Source of the DNA: Bradyrhizobium semiaridum
Lineage (GTDB): Bacteria > Pseudomonadota > Alphaproteobacteria > Rhizobiales > Xanthobacteraceae
Length of the DNA: 64,000 nt
Reading direction: 5' to 3'
NCBI RefSeq assembly: GCF_020329505.1
Contig: NZ_JAGKJJ010000010.1
Coordinates: 155,832-219,831 of the forward strand
The notes below the pieces were generated by a model, which searched no databases, was not told the origin of the DNA, and saw nothing but the letters and a program-made list of their open reading frames with translations. Shown here piece after piece: positions 9,727-19,401 of this stretch. Every line of letters starts with the position of its first letter. Position 1 is the stretch's first letter. The position numbers were made by a program, and so were the translations under genes.

Positions 9727-10836
9727 TCACACGACGATACTCAACCTTTTCGCCGCCCGCGTGATCCCCGTGTACAGCCATCTTGCGCGCGAATCCTGGA
9801 ATGCAAAGCTCTCATCGAACAGCACGACGTCGTCCCATTGCGAGCCCTGCGACTTGTGCACGGTCAGCACGTAGCCGTAGTCGAACTCGTCATACGGCTT
9901 GCGCTGCTCCCACGGGATGCCCTCGATGCCGCCGTCGAAGCACTCGCCGCGCACCGAGACCTTCGTGACCTTGTGGCCGAAATCCTCGTCCGGCATCACG
10001 CGCATGGTGATGATCTTCGATTTCGACTGCGCCCGCGCCTTCACCCGCCACAGCCCGCCGTTGAACAGACCCTTCTTGCGGTTGTTGCGCAGGCAGACCA
10101 GCTTGTCGCCGGCGACGGGGAGCGGATCCTCGATGTGCTGGCGCTGCCGCACCCGCATGTTGTAGGCGCGGCGGGTGCTGTTGCGGCCGACCAGCACCTG
10201 GTCGGCGCCCATCACGCGGTCCGGATCGAGCTCCTTGCGCGACACCACCTCGCTCTCGCCGTGGCGGCCGATCTCGAGCTCGCGGCCCTCCCGGATGTCC
10301 ATCGACATCCGCACGATCGGATCGTCCTGCGCCTGGCGGTGCACTTCGGTCAACATCGCATCGGGCTCGGCGTCGGTGAAGAAGCCGCCGCCCTGGATCG
10401 GCGGCAATTGTGCCGGATCGCCGAGCACCAGCAGCGGACAGTCGAACGACATCAGGTCGCGGCCGAGCTCGGCATCGACCATCGAGCATTCGTCGATCAC
10501 GATCAGCTTGGCCTTTGATGCCGGGGCATCGTCCCAGAGCTCAAAACTCGGTTGCTCGACGCCGGATTCGCGGGCGCGGTAGATCAGCGAGTGGATGGTG
10601 GAGGCGTTGTCGCAGCCCTTGTTGCGCATCACCAGCGCCGCCTTGCCGGTGAACGCCGCGAACTTCACCTCGCCGTCGACGGCCTCGGCGATGTGCCGGG
10701 CCAGGGTCGTCTTGCCGGTTCCGGCATAGCCGAACAGGCGGAACACCTGCGGCGTGCTGCCCTGGCCGGGCTTGGCCTTCAGCCAGTCGGCGACGGCTTG
10801 CAGCGCTCTGTCCTGATGCGGCGTGAAGGTGGTCAT
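9727..10836 (-). CDS. RecD-like / UvrD-C-type ATP-dependent DNA helicase
   Basis: 369 aa, a compact superfamily 1 helicase. Motif I is GYAGTGKTTLARH (about residues 34-46). Walker B is LIVIDECSMVD. Motif III is LLVLGDPAQLPPI. The C-terminal UvrD_C_2 segment YGYVLTVHKSQGSQWDDVV is followed by RARWLYTGITRAAKRL. It is shorter than RecD2 and lacks an N-terminal extension, so it is likely a stand-alone helicase resembling phage Dda rather than a RecBCD subunit. The start at 10836 was taken over an upstream ATG (10902) that would add 22 Arg/Ser-rich residues. Confidence 0.92.
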   Translation of the reverse strand: MTTFTPHQDRALQAVADWLKAKPGQGSTPQVFRLFGYAGTGKTTLARHIAEAVDGEVKFAAFTGKAALVMRNKGCDNASTIHSLIYRARESGVEQPSFELWDDAPASKAKLIVIDECSMVDAELGRDLMSFDCPLLVLGDPAQLPPIQGGGFFTDAEPDAMLTEVHRQAQDDPIVRMSMDIREGRELEIGRHGESEVVSRKELDPDRVMGADQVLVGRNSTRRAYNMRVRQRQHIEDPLPVAGDKLVCLRNNRKKGLFNGGLWRVKARAQSKSKIITMRVMPDEDFGHKVTKVSVRGECFDGGIEGIPWEQRKPYDEFDYGYVLTVHKSQGSQWDDVVLFDESFAFQDSRARWLYTGITRAAKRLSIVV

Positions 10837-11075
10837 GGGGCTTTCGGAGGAACGAGGACGTGACGGGTAGCGCCGCGACTCAGGCGGACACAAGCTAAAC
10901 ATTCATGCGTTTCGATCAAGCCAGCTTCCGCTGCACGGAATTGGAGTTTCGCGTCCGAGGCTAGACTTGGGTCGAGGCGGCACTACACTTGCCGAAAACA
11001 ACGGAGGTCGGGGACCACAAACACGTGGCAGAGACCACAGAAAGTGGTCGAGAACGCGACCTTGGGAGTGACGTC

Positions 11076-12281
11076 ATGAAATTCGGTATCTTTTACGAGC
11101 TGCAACTGCCGCGCCCGTGGAATGACGGCGACGAGCTTCGCCTCTACCAGAACGCGCTGACACAGCTCGAGACCGCCGACCGGCTCGGCTACGACTATGC
11201 CTGGGTGGTCGAGCATCACTTCCTCGAGGAATATTCGCACTCGCCGGCGCCGGAATCCTTCCTCGCCGCGGCGAGCCAGCGCACCAAAAGCATCCGGCTC
11301 GGCCACGGCATCTTCCAGCTCACCACCAACCATCCGGCGCGCGTCGCCGAGCGGGTCGCGGTGCTCGATCTCTTAAGCAACGGCCGCTGCGAGTTCGGCA
11401 TGGGCGAGAGTGCCTCGATCACCGAGCTGACGCCGTTCGGCCGCGACATGGAGACCAAGCGCGAGGTGTTCGAGGAGGCGGTGGCTGCGATCTTCCCGAT
11501 GTTCACCAAGGTCGGCACCGAGCATCACGGCAAGTATTTCGATATCCCGCTGCGCAACGTGGTGCCGAAGCCGGTGCAGAAGCCGCACCCGCCGCTCTGG
11601 ATGGCCTGCTCGCAGCTGCCGACCATCGAGCGCGCCGGGCAGAACGGCTTCGGCGCGCTCGGCTTCCAGTTCGTCAGCGCCGAGGCCGCGCATGCCTGGG
11701 TGCACGCCTATTACAACGCGATCACCAAGCGGCTGAACAAGCTCGCCGACTACGAGATTAATCCGAACATGGCGCTGGTCTCGTTCTTCATGTGCGCGGA
11801 GACCGACGAGGAGGCGCGCCGCCGCGCCGACGGCGCCACCTTCTTCCAGTTTGCGCTGCGCTATTACGGCCAGTCGCAGAACCGGCAGCGCCCGGCGCCC
11901 GGCACCGTCAACATGTGGGACGAGTACAACAAGTGGAAGCGCGACAATCCGGAGGCGCAGGAGGCGGCATTGCGCGGCGGCCTGATCGGCTCGCCGGAGA
12001 CTCTCCGCAGGAAGCTGCGGCGTTTTCGGTCGTCGCATATCGACCAGGTGATCCTGCTCAACCAGGCCGGCAAGAACACCCATGAGCACATCTGCGAGTC
12101 GCTCGAACTGTTCGGCAAGGAAGTGATGCCGGAGTTCCAGCACGACCCCGAGCACGATGAATGGAAGAAGGGCGTGCTCTCCGGCGCGATCCAGCTTGAG
12201 GAGATCGACACGGAGGCGTTCACCGATCGTTACGGCAAGCTCGCCGTCAGCGTCGGGCCGAAAACCGCCGCGGCAGGCTGA
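11076..12281 (+). CDS. LLM-class flavin-dependent oxidoreductase (luciferase-like)
   Basis: 401 aa. A bacterial luciferase-like TIM-barrel monooxygenase using reduced FMN. Typical pieces are MKFGIFYELQLPRPW, YAWVVEHHFLEEYSHSPAPE, IRLGHGIFQLTTNHPARVAE and LSNGRCEFGMGES. The ATG at 11076 has GGGAG 12 bases upstream; the frame extends to 10989 but that part is not family-like. It is a monocistronic unit closed by a strong terminator at 12365-12400. It lies just upstream of the ssu operon, but the terminator separates them, so a role in sulfonate use is only suggested by proximity. Substrate unknown. Confidence 0.9.
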   Translation: MKFGIFYELQLPRPWNDGDELRLYQNALTQLETADRLGYDYAWVVEHHFLEEYSHSPAPESFLAAASQRTKSIRLGHGIFQLTTNHPARVAERVAVLDLLSNGRCEFGMGESASITELTPFGRDMETKREVFEEAVAAIFPMFTKVGTEHHGKYFDIPLRNVVPKPVQKPHPPLWMACSQLPTIERAGQNGFGALGFQFVSAEAAHAWVHAYYNAITKRLNKLADYEINPNMALVSFFMCAETDEEARRRADGATFFQFALRYYGQSQNRQRPAPGTVNMWDEYNKWKRDNPEAQEAALRGGLIGSPETLRRKLRRFRSSHIDQVILLNQAGKNTHEHICESLELFGKEVMPEFQHDPEHDEWKKGVLSGAIQLEEIDTEAFTDRYGKLAVSVGPKTAAAG

Positions 12282-12364
12282 TCGATCTTTGTGCAGCGGC
12301 CTCGCGATCTCGTGAGGAAAATAATTCGCTACACGTCATCTGTGCATTGAAAGAAACGGCACGC

Positions 12365-12400
12365 GCGATGCCAGCACCAAAGTGCTGGCATCGCTATTTT
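12365..12400 (+). terminator. Strong rho-independent terminator
   Basis: GCGATGCCAGCAC (12365-12377), loop CAAA, GTGCTGGCATCGC (12382-12394), then TATTTTTG. A perfect 13-bp stem after the luciferase-like gene and before ssuA. Confidence 0.93.
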
Positions 12401-12495
12401 TGTGCGGCGCTCGACAGCTTCATTGGCGCGCCCCATCATCCTGACAACGCGTGATCGCGCAGCGCAGCCGTGCGATCGTCAGGAGTGTTGTTGCA

Positions 12496-13446
12496 ATGAA
12501 GCGTCGTGAGTTCCTCAAATTCTCGCTCGGCTCCGCCGCTGCTGTCGCGCTGTCACAGCGTGCGCAGGCAGAGGCGGGCGCGAAGGAAATTCGTATCGGC
12601 TACCAGAAGAACGGCGTGCTGGTCATCGCGCGGCAGCGCGCGACCTTGGAAAATCATTTCAGGCCGCAGGGCATCGAGGTGAAATGGGTCGAGTTCTCCT
12701 CGGGCCCGCCGATGATGGAGGCGATGAACATCGGCAGCATCGATTACGGCGCGGTCGGCGATTCGCCGCCGGTGTTCGCGCAAGCCGCGGGCGCCGCGAT
12801 CGTCTATGCCGCGGGCCAGCCGATCACCAACGGGCAGGGCATTCTGGTGCCGCAGAATTCGCCGATTCACTCCATCGCCGAGCTGAAGGGCAAGCGGATC
12901 GGCTTCACCAAGGGGTCGAGCGCGCACAACATCACGGTGCAGACGCTGGAGAAGGCCGGGCTCACCTATGCCGACATCACGCCGGTCTATTTGACGCCGC
13001 CGGACGCCGGGCCGGCTTTCGCCAATGGCAGCATCGATGCCTGGGCGATCTGGGATCCGTATTTTGCGATCGGCGAGACCAAACAGAACGGCCGCATCCT
13101 CGTCAACGCCCAGGAGATCACCAAGACCAATTCGTTCTACATCGCCAACCGCGATTTCGCGAAGAACCACCCAAGCCTGTTGCAGCAGATCATCGACGTC
13201 ACGAGCTCGACCGCGGCATGGGCGGAAACGCATCGCGACGAGGTGGCGAAGGCGTTGAGCGCGGTGACCGGCATCGCGCTCGATATCCAGACCATCGCCG
13301 CCAACCGCTCGGCGTTCAGGGTCGGGCCCGTCACTGACGACATCATCGCGACTCAGCAGGGCGTCGCCGACCGCTTCTACAAGCTCGGCCTGATCCCGAG
13401 GCAGATCGCGATCCGCGACATCGTCTGGCGCAATCCGCAGACCTGA
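12496..13446 (+). CDS. ssuA: Aliphatic sulfonate ABC transporter substrate-binding protein
   Basis: 316 aa. Periplasmic binding protein for alkanesulfonates. The N-terminus has a twin-arginine-like signal, [19 protein letters not shown], then cleavage near AQAEAG. The mature part has [43 protein letters not shown], and [12 protein letters not shown], typical of the SsuA/TauA/NitT type II fold. AGGAG (12481) supports ATG 12496 over the upstream GTG-initiated frame. First gene of the ssu operon. Specificity (sulfonate rather than taurine or nitrate) is inferred from the ssuD, ssuC and ssuB neighbours. Confidence 0.95.
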   Translation: MKRREFLKFSLGSAAAVALSQRAQAEAGAKEIRIGYQKNGVLVIARQRATLENHFRPQGIEVKWVEFSSGPPMMEAMNIGSIDYGAVGDSPPVFAQAAGAAIVYAAGQPITNGQGILVPQNSPIHSIAELKGKRIGFTKGSSAHNITVQTLEKAGLTYADITPVYLTPPDAGPAFANGSIDAWAIWDPYFAIGETKQNGRILVNAQEITKTNSFYIANRDFAKNHPSLLQQIIDVTSSTAAWAETHRDEVAKALSAVTGIALDIQTIAANRSAFRVGPVTDDIIATQQGVADRFYKLGLIPRQIAIRDIVWRNPQT

Positions 13447-13476
13447 CCCTGCAATCATTCCATCCGGGGACTTCAC

Positions 13477-13626
13477 ATGACGCGTTTGTTTCGACGCTGG
13501 ATCGCCTACGCGGTGCTGTCGGTCAGCATGGTCGCCGCGACCGTCGGCGCCTGCTACGGCGAGGACAAGGTCGTCACCGTTACAGCCAAACACAATTCCG
13601 ACGTCGCATGGAGGCCGGGCACGTGA
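13477..13626 (+). CDS. 49-aa secreted peptide between ssuA and ssuD
   Basis: A small gene starting [20 protein letters not shown]. It has a basic N-terminus, a hydrophobic core and a likely signal cleavage around GACYGED, leaving a mature tail of about 20 residues ([20 protein letters not shown]). Its TGA overlaps the GTG start of ssuD as GTGA, which suggests translational coupling. The signal and first mature residues resemble the start of a periplasmic binding protein, so it may be the remnant of a second ssuA-like gene truncated by deletion. I do not know a named family. Confidence 0.55.
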   Translation: MTRLFRRWIAYAVLSVSMVAATVGACYGEDKVVTVTAKHNSDVAWRPGT

Positions 13627-14786
13627 GCAATTCGACCAACACCAACATTCTCTGGTTCCTGCCGACCCACGGCGACAGCCGCTATCTCGGCACGTCGATC
13701 GGCGGCCGCGAGGTGAACTTCAACTATCTGCGCCAGATCGCGCAGGCCGCCGACCAGCTCGGCTATTACGGCGTGCTGCTGCCGACCGGGCGCAGCTGCG
13801 AGGATTCCTGGGTGGTGGCCTCCGCCGTCGCGCCGTGGACCGAACGGCTGCGCTATCTCGTTGCCGTCCGGCCCGGGCTGCAGTCGCCGAGCGTCGCCGC
13901 GCGGATGACCGCGACATTGGACCGGGTCTCGAACGGCCGCCTGCTGATCAACGTCGTCACCGGCGGCGACCCCGTCGAGAACAAGGGCGACGGCGTGTTC
14001 CTGCCGCATGACGAACGCTACGCGGTGACGCGCGAGTTTCTCAACGTCTACAGCGACCTGCTCGCCGGCAAGACCGTCAATGTCGCGGGCAGGCACATCC
14101 GGATCGAGGACGGCCGCCTGCTCTTCAACCCGGTGCAGTCGCCGCGGCCGCCGTTGTATTTCGGCGGCTCGTCGGATGCTGGCATCGACGTCGCGGTCGA
14201 CACCGTCGACAAGTACCTGACGTGGGGCGAGCCGCCGGCGCAGGTCGCCGAGAAGGTCGCCAAGGTCAAGGCAGTGGCGGCGCCGCGCGGCCGCAAGCTG
14301 TCGTTCGGCATCCGCCTGCACGTGATCGTGCGCGAGACCAATGCCGAGGCGTGGCGTGCCGCCGACGAATTGATCCAGCACGTTACCGACGACACCATCG
14401 CCGCCGCGCAGAAGGTGTTTTCGCGGATGGACTCGGTCGGCCAGCAGCGCATGGCGCAGCTGCATGGCGGCCGCCGCGACAAGCTCGAGATCAGCCCGAA
14501 CCTGTGGGCCGGCGTCGGCCTGGTGCGCGGCGGCGCCGGCACCGCGCTGGTCGGCGATCCCCAGACGGTCGCGGCGCGGATCAAGGAGTATCAGGACATC
14601 GGCATCGATACCTTCATCATGTCCGGCTATCCGCATCTCGAGGAAGCCTACCGCTTCGCCGAGCTGGTGTTCCCGCTGCTGTCGTTGCAGCAAGACAACG
14701 TGACGCCGATCCGCGTCAACACCGGGCCGTTCGGTGAGACCATCGGCAACGACTACCGTCCGCAGAAACAGGCATCGCAATCATGA
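13623..14786 (+). CDS. ssuD: FMNH2-dependent alkanesulfonate monooxygenase
   Basis: 387 aa. Cleaves the C-S bond of alkanesulfonates to an aldehyde and sulfite using FMNH2 and O2. Luciferase-like fold. SsuD hallmarks are [48 protein letters not shown] and [20 protein letters not shown]. The GTG at 13623 is preferred over ATG 13608 because GGAGG lies eight bases before it, and it overlaps the preceding stop. The stop overlaps ssuC as ATGA. FMNH2 is probably supplied by the flavin reductase at the end of the operon. Confidence 0.97.
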   Translation: MSNSTNTNILWFLPTHGDSRYLGTSIGGREVNFNYLRQIAQAADQLGYYGVLLPTGRSCEDSWVVASAVAPWTERLRYLVAVRPGLQSPSVAARMTATLDRVSNGRLLINVVTGGDPVENKGDGVFLPHDERYAVTREFLNVYSDLLAGKTVNVAGRHIRIEDGRLLFNPVQSPRPPLYFGGSSDAGIDVAVDTVDKYLTWGEPPAQVAEKVAKVKAVAAPRGRKLSFGIRLHVIVRETNAEAWRAADELIQHVTDDTIAAAQKVFSRMDSVGQQRMAQLHGGRRDKLEISPNLWAGVGLVRGGAGTALVGDPQTVAARIKEYQDIGIDTFIMSGYPHLEEAYRFAELVFPLLSLQQDNVTPIRVNTGPFGETIGNDYRPQKQASQS

Positions 14787-15589
14787 GCTTGATCGATTCT
14801 CTCCCGCGCGTCGGCGCGCCCAAACTGCCGAAGGCCGACGGCCTGATCCCGTGGATCGTGCCGCTTGCGATCATCCTGATCTGGCAGCTCGCCTGCGTCA
14901 CCGGCTTCGTCCCCTCGCGCGTGCTGCCGGCGCCGACCGACGTCGCGCTGGCCGGGTGGAAGCTGCTGCTGTCGGGCGAACTCGTCCGCAACATCTGGGT
15001 CAGCTTCTGGCGAGCCTCGATCGGCTTTCTGATCGGCGGCGGCATCGGCTTCGCCTTCGGCCTTGCCAACGGCCTGTCGCAGCTCTCCGCAAAACTCACC
15101 GACACAACGTTGCAGATGGTGCGCAACATCCCGCATCTGGCGCTGATCCCGCTGGTCATCCTGTGGTTCGGCATCGACGAGTCGGCAAAACTGTTCCTGG
15201 TCGCGCTCGGCGTGTTCTTCCCGATCTATCTCAACACGCTGCACGGCATCCGTACCGTCGATCCGCAGCTGATCGAGATGGGCCGCATCTACGGCATGAC
15301 CGACGGCGAATTGTTCCGCCGGGTGATCTTCCCGGGCGCGCTGCCGTCGATCTTCGTCGGCCTGCGCTTTGCGCTCGGCATCATGTGGCTGACGCTGATC
15401 GTGGCGGAGACCATCGCGGCCTCGTCGGGCCTCGGCTACATGGCGATGCAGGCGCGCGAGTTCATGCTGATCGACGTCGTCGTGCTCTCGATCTTGATCT
15501 ACGCTTTGCTCGGCAAGCTCGCCGACAGCGCCTCGCGGGCGCTGGAGCGGCTGACGCTCGCCTGGCACCCCGCCTTCCAGCAGAAGTGA
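14783..15589 (+). CDS. ssuC: Alkanesulfonate ABC transporter permease
   Basis: 268 aa inner-membrane permease with about six membrane helices (first [19 protein letters not shown]). The EAA-loop that contacts the ATPase is [20 protein letters not shown]. It starts four bases inside ssuD (ATGA), so is translationally coupled. It works with SsuA and SsuB to import sulfonates under sulfur limitation. Confidence 0.96.
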   Translation: MSLIDSLPRVGAPKLPKADGLIPWIVPLAIILIWQLACVTGFVPSRVLPAPTDVALAGWKLLLSGELVRNIWVSFWRASIGFLIGGGIGFAFGLANGLSQLSAKLTDTTLQMVRNIPHLALIPLVILWFGIDESAKLFLVALGVFFPIYLNTLHGIRTVDPQLIEMGRIYGMTDGELFRRVIFPGALPSIFVGLRFALGIMWLTLIVAETIAASSGLGYMAMQAREFMLIDVVVLSILIYALLGKLADSASRALERLTLAWHPAFQQK

Positions 15590-15605
15590 CCAAGAGAGAA
15601 CAGGA

Positions 15606-16451
15606 ATGCAAGAAGCGCTTCGTTTCCGGCCGGTCGATGCCGAGCCGATCGACCACGCCGACATCGTCGTCAAGGCGCGGCAGTTGCGGCGCGGATCGGA
15701 CGCCGCGGCCCGCGGCCTGTCGCTGACCATCCGCGGCTTGCGCAAATCGTTCGGCGACAATGAGGTGCTGCGCGGCATCGACCTGCACATCCCCGCCGGC
15801 CAGTTCGTCGCGATCGTCGGCCGCAGCGGCTGCGGCAAGAGCACGCTGCTGCGCCTGATCGCCGGCCTTGAAGCACCGACGGCGGGAAGCATCGGCTTCG
15901 GCGAGCAGCCGAGGGCGCAGGACGTCCGGGTCATGTTCCAGGAGCCGCGGCTGCTGCCGTGGGCGCGGGTGCTATCCAATGTCGAGGTGGGGTTGGGGCG
16001 CGAGCGCTCGTCCGCCGACGCGCAGGCGCGCGCCGAGCATGCGCTGGTCGAGGTCGGCCTCGGCGACAAGCGCACGCAGTGGCCGTCGGTGCTGTCGGGC
16101 GGCCAGAAGCAGCGCGTGGCGCTGGCCCGCGCGCTGGTCAGCCGGCCGCGCGTGCTGGCGTTCGACGAGCCGCTCGGCGCACTCGATGCGCTAACCCGGA
16201 TCTCGATGCAGCAATTGCTCGAGCGGGTCTGGCGCGACCAGGGCTTCACCGCGATCCTGGTGACGCATGACGTCGCCGAAGCCGTCGCACTCGCCGACCG
16301 CGTGCTCGTCATCGAGGACGGCCGCATCGCGCGGGACGTCACGGTAGACCTGCCGCGGCCGCGCCGGCGCGGCTCGGCCGAGCTCGCCGCGCTGGAAGGC
16401 GAGATCCTGAAGCACCTGCTCGAAGGCAGTGACGACACGTCCGATCTGTGA
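15606..16451 (+). CDS. ssuB: Alkanesulfonate ABC transporter ATP-binding protein
   Basis: 281 aa. Walker [11 protein letters not shown]-loop [11 protein letters not shown], signature [15 protein letters not shown], Walker [13 protein letters not shown] and switch His in [10 protein letters not shown]. An extra about 40 residues before the ABC domain (residues 1-40) is polar and is common in SsuB homologues. The start at 15606 lies 16 bases after ssuC with AACAGGA upstream. It energises the SsuABC importer. Confidence 0.96.
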   Translation: MQEALRFRPVDAEPIDHADIVVKARQLRRGSDAAARGLSLTIRGLRKSFGDNEVLRGIDLHIPAGQFVAIVGRSGCGKSTLLRLIAGLEAPTAGSIGFGEQPRAQDVRVMFQEPRLLPWARVLSNVEVGLGRERSSADAQARAEHALVEVGLGDKRTQWPSVLSGGQKQRVALARALVSRPRVLAFDEPLGALDALTRISMQQLLERVWRDQGFTAILVTHDVAEAVALADRVLVIEDGRIARDVTVDLPRPRRRGSAELAALEGEILKHLLEGSDDTSDL

Positions 16452-16458
16452 GGCCGCC

Positions 16459-17049
16459 ATGAACTCCATCGTCCGCAACGTCGCCGTCGCATCCGCGATC
16501 TCCACCGACGAATTCCGCGGCGCGATGCGTCATTTGACCGGCGGGGTCAGCGTCATCACGGCCGGGCGCGGCCGCGACATCTCGGGGATGACGGTAACCT
16601 CGGTGTCGTCGCTGTCGGTCGATCCGCCGTCGCTGATCGTCAGCATCAACCGCGCCGCTTCGTCATGGCCGCTGATCGCGCGCCATGGCGTGTTCGGCGT
16701 CAACATCCTGACCGCGGACCAGCTCGATATCGCCGAACGCTTCACCGGCAAAGGCGGCCTGAAGGGCGCCGAGCGGTTCGCCGGCGCCGAGTGGACGACG
16801 CGCGCCTCCGGTGTACCGCTATTGGCCGGTGCGCTCGCGGCACTCGACTGCGAGGTCGAGGAAACCATCGAACGCCATTCGCACGCGATCGTCATCGGCC
16901 GCGTGCTTGACGTGGTGTCGTCGAACCGAACCGCCGCGCTGGCCTATTGGCACGGCGAGTATGTCGCGATCGACAGGGAAGAGGACGCCGTCAGGCTGGC
17001 CGAGGTCAGCCTGCCGTCGCGTCACGTCCATGCGCGAGGATCGCGCTAG
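16459..17049 (+). CDS. Flavin reductase (DIM6/NTAB family), likely the SsuD partner
   Basis: 196 aa NAD(P)H:FMN reductase-like protein of the flavin_reduct domain family (not the NADPH-dependent flavodoxin-like SsuE fold). Visible motifs are FRGAMRHLTGGVSVITAG, GMTVTSVSSLSVDPPSLIVS, HGVFGVNILTADQ and HSHAIVIGRVLDV. Last gene of the ssu operon, eight bases after ssuB, so it most likely supplies FMNH2 to SsuD. Functional equivalence to SsuE is inferred from position. Confidence 0.9.
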   Translation: MNSIVRNVAVASAISTDEFRGAMRHLTGGVSVITAGRGRDISGMTVTSVSSLSVDPPSLIVSINRAASSWPLIARHGVFGVNILTADQLDIAERFTGKGGLKGAERFAGAEWTTRASGVPLLAGALAALDCEVEETIERHSHAIVIGRVLDVVSSNRTAALAYWHGEYVAIDREEDAVRLAEVSLPSRHVHARGSR

Positions 17050-17079
17050 AGCAGCCGGAAAAGCGTGAAGGACTGCGCG

Positions 17080-17109
17080 GCGCACCTCTCCCAAAAGGGA
17101 GGGGTGCGC
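17080..17109. repeat. Hairpin at the end of the ssu operon
   Basis: GCGCACCTCTCCC, loop AAAA, GGGAGGGGTGCGC, a 13-bp stem with one G-T pair. No T-run follows, so it may be a fragment of a CTCTCCC-type repeat or a weak terminator. Confidence 0.55.
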
Positions 17110-17144
17110 CGATCGGTCCAAGTGCAGCCTGACGCTGTCGGGCT

Positions 17145-17525
17145 CTAATTCATGATCGTGGTCAGCGACGCCGGGCTGTCGATGATCACGGTGCTGCCGC
17201 GAACGGCGCTCCAGACGGCCTGGATGGTCTGAGGCGCGTTGCCGAGCGGGATCGCAAGAACCAGTGTGGTGGGAACGCGGCCGAACGCCGATGGCGCGGC
17301 CTCATTGTAGGTGAAGCCGGCGATGACCGTCGAAACCGCGCCGTTGAGGGCGATGCCGAAGGTTCCGCCCGGCGTGTCGTTGCCCGTCGCGTAGGGAAAC
17401 GGAACGTTGAGAATGACGATGGCGTTGGTGCCGACGCCCTCGGGGATCGTCAGGGTAAGGCCAGGTATCGGAGTGAAGGAGCCGGAGGTGGTCGTCAAAG
17501 TGCCGTTGGTCTGCACGTAGGCCAT
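17145..17525 (-). CDS. Hypothetical protein, 126 aa
   Basis: Starts MAYVQTNGTLTTTSGSFTPI after a good GAGAGAGA ribosome site. The composition is Ser/Thr/Gly/Val rich with alternating hydrophobics (LTLTIPEGVGTNAIVILNVP), suggesting a beta-sandwich. No signal peptide or membrane helix. It might be a phage-tail-like or surface-type beta protein, but I do not recognise a family. It is convergent with the ssu operon across a hairpin. Confidence 0.65.
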   Translation of the reverse strand: MAYVQTNGTLTTTSGSFTPIPGLTLTIPEGVGTNAIVILNVPFPYATGNDTPGGTFGIALNGAVSTVIAGFTYNEAAPSAFGRVPTTLVLAIPLGNAPQTIQAVWSAVRGSTVIIDSPASLTTIMN

Positions 17526-17677
17526 ATCTCTCTCCAGTTGTTCAGAAGGATTAAAACAATAGGAGATTGAGTACGGCAATCGGCCGCAAGTTTCAAGAGG
17601 AGCGCGGCATGTTGCCCGTGGCGCGCGGCGCGCCGGCGGATTAAAAGCCGCGGATATTTCGGAGGCGTGACGGTGTG

Positions 17678-17833
17678 ATGAAGCGCGTGGGAGCCTGGCT
17701 GTTCTATCTCGTCGGCGCAGTCGCCGTCGGCTATCTCGCGCTGTACGCCTATGCGACGTTCACCGGCCGCGACATCACGCCCGGCGACCCCATTCACATC
17801 TTCCGCAAGCCCGACGCGCCGAGCTATTCGTGA
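17678..17833 (+). CDS. Small single-helix membrane protein, 51 aa
   Basis: One membrane helix (AWLFYLVGAVAVGYLALYAY), then a short polar tail RDITPGDPIHIFRKPDAPSYS. GGAGG precedes the ATG by about 12 bases. It resembles small conserved rhizobial membrane proteins of unknown function. A family 2 repeat follows. Confidence 0.65.
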   Translation: MKRVGAWLFYLVGAVAVGYLALYAYATFTGRDITPGDPIHIFRKPDAPSYS

Positions 17834-17860
17834 GGCGAGGCGACCGTGCGGCAGACTTGG

Positions 17861-17942
17861 CCGTCATTGCGGGCGCAGCGAAGCAATCCATCGTGCGGCA
17901 TACGCGGGTGTATGGATTGCTTCGCCGCGCTCGCAATGACGG
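17861..17942. repeat. Dispersed palindromic element, family 2, copy 2
   Basis: CCGTCATTGCGGGCGCAGCG at one end and CGCGCTCGCAATGACGG at the other. The internal halves GAAGCAATCCAT and ATGGATTGCTTC flank a short loop. Same family as 8520-8638. Confidence 0.85.
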
Positions 17943-17961
17943 CTGAGGAGAAACTCCGTTT

Positions 17962-19347
17962 TCAACCGGCAGTTGCGATGCGCTGATAATCGGCGCCGCC
18001 ATTGCCGGCCGGCGTGATCGGGATGCCGCCGTCGGCATATTCGTTCAGCTTGTTGCGCAGCGTCCGGATCGAGATGCCCAGGATATTGGCGGCGTGGGTG
18101 CGGTTGCCGAGGCAGTGCTTCAGCGTCTCCAGGATCAGGTCGCGCTCGACGTCGGCAACGGTGCGGCCGACCAGCGCGCGGGTGACCTGCTCGGCGGCGA
18201 GCGTGGCATGCGCGACCGCGGGCGCGGTCTTGGCGAGGTCGAGCCGGTCGCCGTCCGGGGTGATGATCGCGTCGGGTCCGATCTCGTCGCCCTGCGCCAT
18301 CAGCACTGAGCGGTGGATGGTGTTTTCGAGCTCGCGGACGTTGCCCTGCCAGCGGTTGCCGGTCAGGACGCGGCGGGCCTCCGCCGAGATCGGGCGCACC
18401 GGCAGGCCGTTGGCCTCGGCATATTTCCTGGCGAAGTGCTGGGCCAGTTCGAGCACGTCGGCCGGGCGATCGCGCAGCGGCGGGATCTTCAGGTTGACGA
18501 CGTTGAGGCGGAACAGCAGGTCTTCGCGGAAGCTGCCCTCGCGCACCGCCTCCGACAAATTGCGGTTCGAGGTGGCGATGATGCGGATGTCGACGGGCAC
18601 CGGCTTGGTGCCGCCGACACGGTCGATCACCCGCTCCTGGATCGCACGCAGCAGTTTCGACTGCAGGCGGACGTCCATCTCGGAGATTTCGTCGAGCAGC
18701 AGCGTGCCGCCGGTCGCCTCCTCGAACTTGCCGACGCGGCGGGCGATGGCGCCGGTGAAGGCGCCCTTCTCATGGCCGAACAGCTCGGATTCCAGGAGGT
18801 GCTCGGGGATCGCGGCGCAGTTGATCGAGATGAACGGACGCTTGGCGCGGGCCGAGCGGGAATGCACGTAGCGCGCCAGCACTTCCTTGCCGGTGCCGGA
18901 CTCGCCGGTGATCATCACCGAGGCGTCCGAGCCTGCGATCTGCTGCGCCAGCTTGATCACCTTGCCCATCGCCTCGTCGCGCCACACCAGCTCGCGGGCG
19001 TCATTGGCGACCGCGGCGAGCACGGCTGCGATAAGCTCGGGGTCGGGCGGCAAGGGGATGTATTCCTTGGCGCCGGCGCGGATCGCGGCGACCGCGGCGC
19101 GGGCATCGCTGGTGATGCCGCAGGCGACGATCGGCACGTGGATGTGCTCGGCCTCGAGCCGCATCACGAGGTCGCGGATGTCGAGGCCGACATCGACCAG
19201 CAGGAGGTCGGCGCCCTTGCCGCTGCGCACCACGTTCATCGCCTGTTCGGCCGCCTCGGCATGGGTTACCGTGGCGCCGTTCTCCATCGCGATCTTGGTG
19301 GCGGTCGTGAGCTGACCCTTCAGGGTGCCTACGATGAGAAGCCGCAT
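17962..19347 (-). CDS. flbD: FlbD-type sigma-54-dependent flagellar regulator
   Basis: 461 aa. A receiver-like N-terminal domain (residues 1-120) is followed by an AAA+ domain: Walker A GESGTGKE, the sigma-54 contact loop GAFTGA, Walker B TLLLDEISEMD and the arginine finger region. The C-terminus is a Fis-type helix-turn-helix (NRTHAANILGISIRTLRNKL). In Caulobacter, FlbD activates late and represses early flagellar genes from sigma-54 promoters. Last gene of the fliF-fliG-fliH-fliN-flbD unit, which fits that role. The receiver domain keeps LLLVDVGLDIRD around the usual acceptor Asp, but whether it is phosphorylated is not known. Confidence 0.93.
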   Translation of the reverse strand: MRLLIVGTLKGQLTTATKIAMENGATVTHAEAAEQAMNVVRSGKGADLLLVDVGLDIRDLVMRLEAEHIHVPIVACGITSDARAAVAAIRAGAKEYIPLPPDPELIAAVLAAVANDARELVWRDEAMGKVIKLAQQIAGSDASVMITGESGTGKEVLARYVHSRSARAKRPFISINCAAIPEHLLESELFGHEKGAFTGAIARRVGKFEEATGGTLLLDEISEMDVRLQSKLLRAIQERVIDRVGGTKPVPVDIRIIATSNRNLSEAVREGSFREDLLFRLNVVNLKIPPLRDRPADVLELAQHFARKYAEANGLPVRPISAEARRVLTGNRWQGNVRELENTIHRSVLMAQGDEIGPDAIITPDGDRLDLAKTAPAVAHATLAAEQVTRALVGRTVADVERDLILETLKHCLGNRTHAANILGISIRTLRNKLNEYADGGIPITPAGNGGADYQRIATAG

Positions 19348-19401
19348 GTGTATCTCCTGTTCGTCTGGTCGCGCAGGCCCCGCGCGGTGCCGTGAGAATT
19401 G

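Noticed and set aside
17080..17109. Hairpin after the ssu operon as a certain terminator
   Set aside because: Strong stem but no T-run; it is listed as a repeat/hairpin instead.
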